Assembly: GCF_013375535.1 (NCBI RefSeq)
Contig: NZ_JABXJG010000001.1
Location: forward strand, 3,018,001-3,082,000
Direction: 5' to 3'
Length of the DNA stretch: 64,000 bases
From: Sphingobium sp. 15-1
Lineage (GTDB): Bacteria > Pseudomonadota > Alphaproteobacteria > Sphingomonadales > Sphingomonadaceae
Shown here: in pieces, positions 32,982 to 40,079 of the stretch
How the letters are laid out: the number at the start of each line of letters is the position of its first letter
How positions within the stretch are numbered: position 1 is the stretch's first letter
Position numbers and translations under genes: made by a program
Notes under the pieces: generated by a model
Seen by the model: only the letters and a program-made list of their open reading frames with translations
Databases searched by the model: none
What the model was told of the DNA's origin: nothing

Positions 32982-33839
32982 ATGGCTGAATGGTGCAAGA
33001 TCGAGCGCGAGGCGCGCGACACGCTGGGCGAAGGGACGTTGTGGTCGGCGCGGGAGAATGCGGTCTACTGGACCGACATTCTTGGCAAAGCGCTCAACCG
33101 GCTGTCGCTTGATGACGGCGCCGTTCAGCGCTGGGCCATGCCTGAACCGCTGGGCTGGGTGGTCGAGCGGGTGGGCGGCGGCTTCCTCGGCGGCTTCCAG
33201 AGCGGCTTTGCCCGGATCACGCTCGATCCGCTGGCGATCATGCCCTTGGGCGATCCGGAGCCGTATCTACCCGGCAGCCGTATGAACGACGGCAAGGCCG
33301 ACGCCAGCGGCGCCATCTGGTGCGGTACCATGGACATGGCCGAGGAGCAGGATGTGGGCGCGCTCTACCGCCTCGATCCCGACGGCCGTTGGGCGGTGAT
33401 GGACAGCGGCTATCGCGTGCCCAACGGCCCGGCCTTCTCGCCCTGCGGCCAATGGCTCTACCATAGCGATACGGCGCGGCGGATGATGTATCGCTTCACC
33501 CGGACGGCCGATGGCGGCCTCGCGGATCGCCAGCCCTTCATCCGCTTTACCGAGGAGGATGGCTATCCCGACGGCATGACCGTGGATGCGGAGGGGCATC
33601 TTTGGGTCGCGCATTGGGGCGGCGGCCGGGTGAGCCGCTTCACGCCGGACGGGAAGCTGGACCGGTCGATTGCGCTGCCGGCGAAACAGGTGACGAATAT
33701 CTGCTTCGCCGGGGAAGCGCTGGACCGGATGTTCGTCAGTTCGGCGGCGACTGGTCTGCCCGAGAGCAAATATGACGGCGCGTTTTTCGAGGTGTTTCCT
33801 GGGGTGCGGGGTTTGCCGGCCTATCTCTATGGGGGTTAG
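32982..33839 (+). CDS. SMP-30/regucalcin lactonase, probable L-arabinolactonase
   Basis: A 285-residue six-bladed propeller of the SMP-30/gluconolactonase family. Metal ligands expected for the family are visible: Glu in DTLGEGTLWS, Asn in GYRVPNGPAFSP and Asp in DGYPDGMTVDAEGHLWVAHWGGGRV. SRMNDGKADASGAIWCGTMD is the substrate-lid region. There is no signal peptide, so it works in the cytoplasm, opening the L-arabino-lactone made by the dehydrogenase to L-arabonate. It is coupled to the mutarotase and divergent from the permease. Confidence 0.87.
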   Translation: MAEWCKIEREARDTLGEGTLWSARENAVYWTDILGKALNRLSLDDGAVQRWAMPEPLGWVVERVGGGFLGGFQSGFARITLDPLAIMPLGDPEPYLPGSRMNDGKADASGAIWCGTMDMAEEQDVGALYRLDPDGRWAVMDSGYRVPNGPAFSPCGQWLYHSDTARRMMYRFTRTADGGLADRQPFIRFTEEDGYPDGMTVDAEGHLWVAHWGGGRVSRFTPDGKLDRSIALPAKQVTNICFAGEALDRMFVSSAATGLPESKYDGAFFEVFPGVRGLPAYLYGG

Positions 33840-33891
33840 GCGTTAGGACCGAAATTGGCCGATAGGAGACATAAGCTGCCTTTGCCACACA

Positions 33892-33981
33892 CGTCATGCT
33901 GAACTTGTTTCAGCATCCATCGTGCCCCACAGACGGCGGAATGTGGGGAGAAATGGATGCTGAAACAAGTTCAGCATGACG
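33892..33981. repeat. REP-like element, family 1, copy 1
   Basis: Two arms of 29 nt (CGTCATGCTGAACTTG... and its complement ending ...CAAGTTCAGCATGACG) flank about 32 nt. Each arm also contains an internal imperfect palindrome (GCTGAA...TTCAGC). It follows the lactonase gene and precedes the IS element. Other copies lie at 36851, 43710, 44879 and 47664, always between genes or at gene ends. Confidence 0.85.
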
Positions 33982-34010
33982 GCTATGGTGAAGGCAGCTT
34001 CCCACCCTAA

Positions 34011-35424
34011 CATTACAGTTGCATATTGATTGAAACTCTGAATCAATGGGTCTCCATGGTAAGGAGGCCGTGGATGACGGGTACATCGATTGAGACCACG
34101 CTGGAGCTATGGGCATCGTCGCTTCGCGACGTGAAGGCTCGTATGCGCGGCTTGTTCACGCAGGAACGAGTTGCAGCGTCAGCGAACCTTTTCCTGGATG
34201 GTGTGCTGGGCGACGAGCGTCGTAAGACGGGTTGGATGCGCGCTGAGGCGGCGGGTGATCCGGGCCCCTGGCGACAGCAAGCTATTTTGGGCCGGGGGCG
34301 CTGGGACGCGGACGGGCTTCGCGACATTGTGCGGGAGTATGTTGTCGAGAACCTCGCCACACAGGAGGCAGTTCTGGTCATTGATGAGACCGGATTTCTC
34401 AAGCAGGGCAAGGCGTCCTGTGGTGTTGCGCGTCAATATACCGGCTCGGCGGGCAAGATTACGAACTGCCAGATTGGTGTGTTCGCTGCCTATGTGTCGG
34501 CGCGGGGTCACGCCTTTATCGATCGGGCGCTCTATTTGCCCAAGAGTTGGACGAGCGACCCGGCAAGGCTGGCCGCCACCCACGTTCCCGAGACGGTCGC
34601 CTTCGCCACCAAGCCAGCTTTGGCTGTCGATATGATACAGCGCGCGCTGGCAGTGGATGTGCCCTTTTCATGGGTAGCTGCAGATGCGGTGTACGGCGTC
34701 GGAGACATTGAAGGCGCGCTGCGCCGAGCCTGCAAAGGCTATGTCCTCGGGGTTAAATCCGATCACCATTTCGGCTCATGGGCAGGAAAGCCCCCGGTTG
34801 CAGGCACGGCGGAAGAAATCGCGCGTGACCTTGCGCCTCATGCGTGGCAGCGCTTGTCCGCTGGCGAGGGGACCAAGGGCGCACGGCTTCATGACTGGGC
34901 TTACTGTGAACTCGCCGATCTCGAAGCCGATGAATATGATGAGACGAAATCGGGCCTTTGGACCCGCGGTCTTCTGATCCGCCGCAATATCAGCGACGGC
35001 GATCTCGCTTTCTTCACAACCTGGTGTCCCGCCGGGACAGACATCCAGGCGCTTGTGTCCGTCGAAGGCCATCGCTGGGCAATCGAAGACGGCTTCGAAA
35101 CCGCCAAGAACGAACTCGGCCTTGACCACAACGAAACGCGATCATGGCATGGCTGGCACCGCCACGTCTCGCTCGTGATGCTCGCCTTCGCCATGATGGC
35201 GGTGATCCGGTATCGCGCAAACGACGCAACGCCCCCAAAAAGACTGAGGATGCCGACCATCAGGATCTGATCCGATGGTCGATCCAGGAAGTCCGACGGA
35301 TCGCCAACAAGCTTGCTCAGCGCCGTATCCGGCCCGCCTACATCATCGCTTGGTCATGCTGGAGACGAGCGCATCAGGCTGCAGCACGGCGCGCTCATAT
35401 CAAATCAAAAATGCAACTGTAAAG
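34011..35424 (+). mobile_element. IS701-family insertion sequence with CTAA target duplication
   Basis: The ends are near-perfect inverted repeats: CATTACAGTTGCAT (34011-34024) against ATGCAACTGTAAAG (35411-35424), with similarity continuing inward (ATTGATTG / TTTGATTTG). A direct repeat CTAA flanks it (34007-34010 and 35425-35428), matching the 4-bp YTAR target duplication known for IS701. The element is 1,414 bp. The right CTAA contains the stop codon of the leftward lacI-type gene, so insertion occurred right at that stop. It has one transposase reading frame with a -1 shift near its 3' end. Confidence 0.88.
34074..35270 (+). CDS. IS701-family DDE transposase, frameshifted near C-terminus
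   Basis: The ATG at 34074 is preceded by AAGGAGG at 6 nt spacing; an upstream in-frame TTG is less likely. The DDE triad can be placed in AVLVIDETGFLKQG, WVAADAVYG and VEGHRWAIEDGFETAKNELGLDHNETRSWHGW. At 35234-35240 the sequence C CCA AAA is a -1 slippery-type heptamer; the zero frame then ends at 35270 after a short unnatural tail, while the -1 frame continues for 61 codons to 35422 with a typical IS701 C-terminus (LIRWSIQEVRRIANKLAQRR). This is either programmed frameshifting (product about 449 aa) or an inactivating indel. Confidence 0.85.
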   Translation: MTGTSIETTLELWASSLRDVKARMRGLFTQERVAASANLFLDGVLGDERRKTGWMRAEAAGDPGPWRQQAILGRGRWDADGLRDIVREYVVENLATQEAVLVIDETGFLKQGKASCGVARQYTGSAGKITNCQIGVFAAYVSARGHAFIDRALYLPKSWTSDPARLAATHVPETVAFATKPALAVDMIQRALAVDVPFSWVAADAVYGVGDIEGALRRACKGYVLGVKSDHHFGSWAGKPPVAGTAEEIARDLAPHAWQRLSAGEGTKGARLHDWAYCELADLEADEYDETKSGLWTRGLLIRRNISDGDLAFFTTWCPAGTDIQALVSVEGHRWAIEDGFETAKNELGLDHNETRSWHGWHRHVSLVMLAFAMMAVIRYRANDATPPKRLRMPTIRI

Positions 35425-36414
35425 CTAAACCGACACAGGCCCCGAACTGTCGCGCTGCACCAGCCTGAAGGTGAAGTGCGGCGTATCGCCAGCCCCTCCC
35501 GCCAGCGCATCGATCACCGCGCTTCCCATCGCCTCCAGCGGTTGGCTGACGGTTGTAAGCGGCGGCCAGGCGGTAAGCCCGGCGGGCGTATCGTCGAAGC
35601 CGACCACCGACACATCCTCCGGCACGCGCAGCTTCAGCCGGTGCGCGACGGTCAGCGTGCCAAGCGCCATATCGTCATTGGCAGCAAAGATCGCCGTCGG
35701 GCGCTCGCTTTGGGCCAGCAGACGCTCGCCCGCCGCTATTCCCGATTCGAAATCGAACGCGCCTTCCACGAACAATGCCTCGTCCAGCGGCAGGTTGGCG
35801 GCGGCCATGCCGTCGCGAAAGCCCTCGACGCGCTGCATGGCGGCCTTGTGGCTGGCGGGCGGGGTGATGACGCCGATGCGGCGATGGCCCAGGCCGATCA
35901 GATGATCCGCGACCATCCGCCCCGCCGCGCGTTCGGGCGTGGGGATGTTGAAACTTTCCGCCATCACCGACCCGGCGATGCGGGCGCAGGGCAGCTTCAG
36001 TTCGGACAGGCGCTGGAGCAAGGGCGCGTCGTCCGACAGCGGCGGCACCAGGAAGACGCCGTCGGGCCGCAGCGCCGCGACCAGCCGGTCCAATATGGCG
36101 AACCGCTCCTCCCCCGCCAGCGGCATCGGCTCGACCACCAGATGATAGCCCATGTCCCGGCACCGGTTCGCCGCGCCGGACTGGATGCCGCTATTATAGG
36201 AGGGGGCCGGGTTGTTGTAGAGGAAGGCGATCATGAAGGACCGCCCGCCAGCCAGCCGCCGCGCCGACTGGTTGGGCCGGTAGCCAAGCTGGCGGATCGC
36301 CGCCGTCACCCGATCGCGCAGTTCCTCGCTGACATTGGGCGCCTTGTTGACCACGCGGGACACGGTCTTGATCGATACGCGGGCCAATGCCGCGACGTCA
36401 TGGATGCTGGGCAT
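35425..36414 (-). CDS. LacI-family transcriptional regulator
   Basis: A 329-residue regulator started at 36414 (MPSIHDVAALARVSIKTVSRVVN), the canonical LacI HTH opening; the HTH and hinge helix run to LGYRPNQSARRLAGGRS. The rest is the periplasmic-binding-protein-like ligand domain (FMIAFLYNNPAPSYNSGIQSG, HRRIGVITPPASHKAAMQRVEGFRDG, PTAIFAANDDMALGTLTVAHRL, VVGFDDTPAGLTAWPPLTTV), typical of SalR/RafR-like members for sugars. The stop codon TAG overlaps the CTAA duplicated by the IS, so the gene is intact. Operators nearby (36479-36491, 36624-36635) suggest autoregulation. The regulated target is not evident in the window. Confidence 0.88.
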   Translation of the reverse strand: MPSIHDVAALARVSIKTVSRVVNKAPNVSEELRDRVTAAIRQLGYRPNQSARRLAGGRSFMIAFLYNNPAPSYNSGIQSGAANRCRDMGYHLVVEPMPLAGEERFAILDRLVAALRPDGVFLVPPLSDDAPLLQRLSELKLPCARIAGSVMAESFNIPTPERAAGRMVADHLIGLGHRRIGVITPPASHKAAMQRVEGFRDGMAAANLPLDEALFVEGAFDFESGIAAGERLLAQSERPTAIFAANDDMALGTLTVAHRLKLRVPEDVSVVGFDDTPAGLTAWPPLTTVSQPLEAMGSAVIDALAGGAGDTPHFTFRLVQRDSSGPVSV

Positions 36415-36478
36415 CAGCGGCGACGGACGGAGGGAAGGACAGGCATATTCCGCTCTTGCCATGGAAGGAGGGCGGAGG

Positions 36479-36491
36479 AAACAACGTTTAC
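36479..36491. promoter_or_regulatory. Possible LacI-family operator (weak)
   Basis: AAACAACGTTTAC shares ACAACGTT with the stronger palindrome at 36624. It lies 65 nt upstream of the lacI-type start and could mediate autoregulation. Confidence 0.4.
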
Positions 36492-36623
36492 CCGGAATAT
36501 CGGCCGCTCCCAAGGCTTTGATTCATGCCGCTATCGTAAAAATGTCTGTTCCTGACCGCCTTGCCAGGATGCGAACGTGAAAAATGACCTTGATCCCATG
36601 GGGGCAAACGTCTAGAGGGATGA

Positions 36624-36635
36624 GACAACGTTGTC
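36624..36635. promoter_or_regulatory. LacI-type palindromic operator
   Basis: GACAACGTTGTC is a perfect 12-bp palindrome with the central CG typical of LacI/PurR-family operators, 210 nt upstream of the lacI-type start. The remaining intergenic DNA (36492-37000) holds no gene that I can support and one REP element. Confidence 0.6.
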
Positions 36636-36850
36636 ATGCTCTCCAAGCAAGGCAACGGCTGTCATCCCGGGCGGGGTCTGATGAACTGCACGCGTCAGGC
36701 CATCGTCCGGGATGCGCTTTCTTGAGTGCGCTGCGTTAAATCTGACGCAGGCTGCGCGCTCTAAGTTTCTGTTACCGCATCGTTTTAAGTAGATAACCGG
36801 CGCCCACTTTTCATAGGCTGTGTCGGCATTCAGCTACAAAATATAAGGGA

Positions 36851-36941
36851 CGTCATGCTGAACTTGGTTCAGCATCCATTGTGCCTCTACCCCCTACGGC
36901 TCATGGGGAGAAATGGATGCTGAACCAAGTTCAGCATGACG
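36851..36941. repeat. REP-like element, family 1, copy 2
   Basis: Same arms as at 33892 with one compensating change in both arms (CTTGGTTCAG / CTGAACCAAG instead of CTTGTTTCAG / CTGAAACAAG), which indicates selection on the RNA or DNA hairpin. It lies in the 586-nt gap between lacI and the kinase gene. Confidence 0.85.
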
Positions 36942-37000
36942 ATTTGGAATAAAGCTGGAGCTAATCGTACGGATACGAAATAGCTGAATGTCGACCCGTC

Positions 37001-38323
37001 CTATGGCCGCTGTAAAATCAGCATGACCTTCAGGCCAGGGCGGTTGTCCGCCAGCGTCACGGTGCCATGGTGCAGTCGCGCTACCGCCTCCACCAGCGAC
37101 AGGCCCAGCCCCGATCCGGGCTTGCTGCGCGCCGGGTCCAACCGGCCGAAGCGTTTGAGCGCGGCGGCATGGCTCTCCGCCGGGATGCCGGGGCCGTTGT
37201 CGGCCACGCAGATCAGCAGATGGCCATCCTGCAACGCGGCGCTCAGCGCGATGCTGTCGCCGCCCTCCGCATAATAAAGCGCATTTTCGATGAGATTGGC
37301 GAGCGATTGGCTCACCAGTTCGCGGTGCAGCGGAAAGACCAGCGTTTCGGGCGCGGCAATCGTCAGGGCGAAGCCGCTATCCTCCACCAGCGGGCCATAG
37401 ACTTCCCCCACGTCGCGCAGCAATTCCGCGACATGGGTGTCGCGCAGCAGGTCGCCGCCAAAGCCCGCCTCGGTTCGGCTGATCAGCAGTGCGGTGGTCA
37501 GCATGGACCGCAGCGTCTGCGCCTCATGATGCACCTTTTCCAGCGCGTCGAGCGCGGTGTCATCCCCCGTCTGGGCGCTGGCCTGCTCCACCACGGAGAT
37601 CAGCCGCGTCACCGGCGACTTCAGGTCATGCGCCAGCCCGTCGGTCATCATGCGGAGCTGCGTCACCAGCGCGTCGATCCGCTCCAGCATGGCGTTGATC
37701 GATGCCCCAAGCCGGTCGAAGGCGTCGCCGCTGCCGTCTGTCGGCACCCGCCGGTCGAGCGCGCCCACCGCGACATCATTGGCGGTCTGCGCGATGTCGG
37801 ACACTTGCCGTGCCAATATGCGGCCCAGCATGATGGCGATGCCCAGCGCCAGCACCAGGCTCATGATGAAGGCGACGCTCAGCGCCTCCTCATAGATGCG
37901 CGCCAGTTGCAGGCTGTTGGAAATGACCATGCCGGTCAGCAATTGCCCGCCGCCCTTCAGCTTCACGGGGATGACGCCGATCGGCTCCGGCTCGTCGCGG
38001 CCGATGCGGTAGAGCGATATGATCCGCCAGCGTCCGTCGGCGGACAGGCTGGCGGGCCAGGCGCCCAGATTGCCGCTGACCGGGCGCCCCGCCGCATCGG
38101 TCTGCAGCAGCACGGCGCGTTCCCCCTCCACACCGCGGAAGCGGCGCGCGATTTCGCTGCGCAGGGCCGCCGCGCCGCCGCTTCGATGGAGGGCGAGCAG
38201 GTCGTCGCGGGTATCCTCCACCGCCTGCTGGTCGGCGGCGACGACGGTGCGCTGGCTCGCCTGCTGGACGAACAGCAACACGCCGCCCGTCACCAGGAAC
38301 TGGCAGAGGAAGGCCAGGCCCAC
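37001..38323 (-). CDS. Two-component sensor histidine kinase
   Basis: At least 440 residues: TM1 (LAFLCQFLVTGGVLLFV), a periplasmic sensor region, TM2 (LSVAFIMSLVLALGIAIMLGRILA), HAMP (RQVSDIAQTANDVAVGALDRRVP), HisKA with the phospho-accepting His in DGLAHDLKSPVTRL, and HATPase with N-box LANLIENALYYA, G1 DNGPGIP and G2 GSGLGLSLVEAV. The start at 38323 is a GTG just before TM1. Upstream sequence remains open and encodes a plausible basic N-terminus (PKTLYNRRWFAFARSTIGRF) reaching an out-of-frame ATG at 38420; one base too many in a five-T run (38399-38403) separates them. The partner response regulator is directly upstream. Confidence 0.85.
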   Translation of the reverse strand: MGLAFLCQFLVTGGVLLFVQQASQRTVVAADQQAVEDTRDDLLALHRSGGAAALRSEIARRFRGVEGERAVLLQTDAAGRPVSGNLGAWPASLSADGRWRIISLYRIGRDEPEPIGVIPVKLKGGGQLLTGMVISNSLQLARIYEEALSVAFIMSLVLALGIAIMLGRILARQVSDIAQTANDVAVGALDRRVPTDGSGDAFDRLGASINAMLERIDALVTQLRMMTDGLAHDLKSPVTRLISVVEQASAQTGDDTALDALEKVHHEAQTLRSMLTTALLISRTEAGFGGDLLRDTHVAELLRDVGEVYGPLVEDSGFALTIAAPETLVFPLHRELVSQSLANLIENALYYAEGGDSIALSAALQDGHLLICVADNGPGIPAESHAAALKRFGRLDPARSKPGSGLGLSLVEAVARLHHGTVTLADNRPGLKVMLILQRP

Positions 38324-38436
38324 GAACCGCCCGATGGTCGAGCGGGCAAAGGCGAACCAGCGGCGGTTATAGAGGGTCTTAGGGATTGCTAATGGGCCTT
38401 TTTGGGTGGAGAGCGGACATATCTAGCCGGAACATA

Positions 38437-38468
38437 CTCCGTGCTCCTGCCTTCGCAGGAGCACGGAG
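38437..38468. repeat. REP-like element, family 2, single hairpin
   Basis: CTCCGTGCTCCTGC (38437-38450), loop CTTC, then its perfect 14-bp complement (38455-38468). It is one half of the element at 25519-25584. It lies between the response regulator and kinase genes, and could weaken read-through into the kinase. Confidence 0.75.
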
Positions 38469-38521
38469 CGCTTAATGGCTGGATATGACCAAAAGCTGTA
38501 ATGGCCACCTCCCCACACGCC

Positions 38522-39220
38522 CTAATTCTCCGGCCCCAGCCGATACCCCATGCCGCGCACCGTATGCAGCAGCGGCCTGGAACCACCGGCCTCGCCGCCT
38601 TCGTCCAGCTTGCGGCGCAGGCGGCTGACATGCACGTCGATGACGTTCGTACCCGGATCGAAATGATAATCCCACACCCCTTCCAGCAGCATGGTGCGCG
38701 TCACCACCTGATCGGGATGGCGCAGGAAGAATTCCAGCAGGCGGAACTCGCGCGGTTGCAGGTCGATGGTGCGCGATCCCCGCTTCACCCGGCGGGAGAG
38801 CAGGTCCATCTCCAGATCCTCATGGCGCAAATTGGTGACGACCGCGCTGCCGCTGCCACCCCGGCGCAGCAGCAACTGCACGCGGGCCAGCAGCTCGGCA
38901 AAGGCGAAGGGTTTCACCAGATAATCGTCGGCGCCGCTGGTCAGCCCCTCCACCCGGTCCTCCGGCGTGCCGAGCGCCGACAGGATGATGACCGGGGTCT
39001 CGATCCCTGCGGCGCGCAGGGCCTTCAGCATCGCCATGCCGTCCATCGCCGGCATCATCCGGTCGAGGATGATCGCGCCATAGCTGCCGTCGCTCGCCAG
39101 GAACAGGCCATCGCGGCCATTGTCCGCCCGGTCGACGGTGAAGCCCGCCTCGCTCATGCCCTTGGCGACATAGGCGGCGGTGGCGGCGTCATCCTCCACC
39201 ACCAATATCTTGTGGCTCAT
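38522..39220 (-). CDS. OmpR/PhoB-family response regulator
   Basis: A 232-residue regulator started at 39220 (MSHKILVVEDDAATAAYV). Receiver features: acidic pocket ED at 9-11, phospho-acceptor Asp53 in AIILDRMMP, Thr/Ser switch VIILSALG and Lys103 in YLVKPFAF. The C-terminal winged helix (residues about 128-228) has LDLQPREFRLLEFFLRHPDQVVTRTMLLEGVWDYHFDPGTNVIDVHVSRLRRKL, the OmpR DNA-binding signature. It overlaps the PDZ protein gene by 4 nt and pairs with the kinase gene downstream. Confidence 0.93.
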   Translation of the reverse strand: MSHKILVVEDDAATAAYVAKGMSEAGFTVDRADNGRDGLFLASDGSYGAIILDRMMPAMDGMAMLKALRAAGIETPVIILSALGTPEDRVEGLTSGADDYLVKPFAFAELLARVQLLLRRGGSGSAVVTNLRHEDLEMDLLSRRVKRGSRTIDLQPREFRLLEFFLRHPDQVVTRTMLLEGVWDYHFDPGTNVIDVHVSRLRRKLDEGGEAGGSRPLLHTVRGMGYRLGPEN

Positions 39221-39618
39221 CGTCCCCCTTCCGGCCGGTCCAGCATCACCACGCGCATGTGATCCGCATGTTTCAGCCCCAGCGCTATCCGTGGCTGGGG
39301 ATGGTGTAACAGATAGGCGCTGGCCTGATCCAGCGAACTGATCGGCGTGCCGTTCAGGCTGACCACGCCGTCCCCGACGCTGATGCCCAGCCGCGCCGCC
39401 TGGCCGTCGGTTTCCATGCTGGTGACGATGACGCCGGGATGACCGTCCGTCAGGGTCACGCCGGGGAGGGCGCGGGCCTTGGCCGCGGCCGCTTCGAAAT
39501 GGCCGTCGGTGGCGCGGCGCAGGTGCAGGAAGAAGGCGCCGCTCATCAGCAGCGCGCACAGGGCAAGCCCGGCCAGCAGCAATCCGGTGGCGTTCCTGTC
39601 GATCGAGCGCTTTGCCAT
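39217..39618 (-). CDS. Membrane-anchored PDZ-domain protein
   Basis: A 133-residue protein started at 39618 (MAKRSIDRNATG). One N-terminal membrane anchor (GLLLAGLALCALLMSGAFFLHLRR), then a periplasmic PDZ-like domain: GVIVTSMETDGQAARLGISVGDGVVSLNGTPISSLDQASAYLLHHPQPRIALGL carries the typical G-GI--GD-V--ING core. It is the first gene of a three-gene operon with the response regulator (4-nt overlap) and kinase, so it may sense envelope state or restrain the kinase. GGGGGAG precedes the start. Confidence 0.75.
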   Translation of the reverse strand: MAKRSIDRNATGLLLAGLALCALLMSGAFFLHLRRATDGHFEAAAAKARALPGVTLTDGHPGVIVTSMETDGQAARLGISVGDGVVSLNGTPISSLDQASAYLLHHPQPRIALGLKHADHMRVVMLDRPEGGR

Positions 39619-39691
39619 CCGCCTCACTCCCCCGTCTCGCAAGGGCCGGGGAAGGATGTCGGGAGTCCATCCTTCCCCGGATGTGCTGACG

Positions 39692-39982
39692 TCAGGACGA
39701 TTTCGGCGCGGGCATGGTCTTCATTGCGTGATGGGTGGCATGGGTCATGTGATGTGGCCGGTGATGCGCTGCCATCCTGTGGTGGCGTGCCGGTCCGTGA
39801 CGGGCCGGATGCATGGCGGCGTGGTGCATCTTGTCGTGCGACGAGCCCATGCATTCGTCCGTCACGCTTTTCGAGCAGGGCGGATAGGATTTGGGCGCGC
39901 TGGATGCCGGCTGCGCCATGGCGCCCGTGCCCAAGCCTACGCCCAGACCCAGGGCGACGAGAGGGAAGATCAGATATTTCAT
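39692..39982 (-). CDS. Small His/Met-rich periplasmic protein
   Basis: A 96-residue exported protein. A signal peptide (YLIFPLVALGLGVGLGTGAMA) is followed by a mature part containing two Cys (YPPCSKSVTDECMGSS) and a tail with 14 His in about 40 residues, interspersed with Met (SSHDKMHHAAMHPARHG, HHRMAAHHRPHHMTHATHH). No family is recognised. Such composition suggests metal (Cu, Ni, Zn) binding in the periplasm. It lies 74 nt upstream of the PDZ/two-component operon in the same direction, so it might be a target or partner. GGAG precedes the start. Confidence 0.65.
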   Translation of the reverse strand: MKYLIFPLVALGLGVGLGTGAMAQPASSAPKSYPPCSKSVTDECMGSSHDKMHHAAMHPARHGPARHHRMAAHHRPHHMTHATHHAMKTMPAPKSS

Positions 39983-40079
39983 GGATCGTCTCCTTCACTT
40001 TCCGGCGGCATGACATCTGCCTTTCTGCCGCCGGATGAAGGATGATGCGCATGGGGAGCCAAGTCATGTTAAGCTTTGT

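Noticed and set aside
33892-33981. Treating the family 1 palindromes as simple intrinsic terminators
   Set aside because: Copies occur on either side and in either relation to genes, lack T-runs, and are too similar to each other; they are repeats that may incidentally affect transcript ends.
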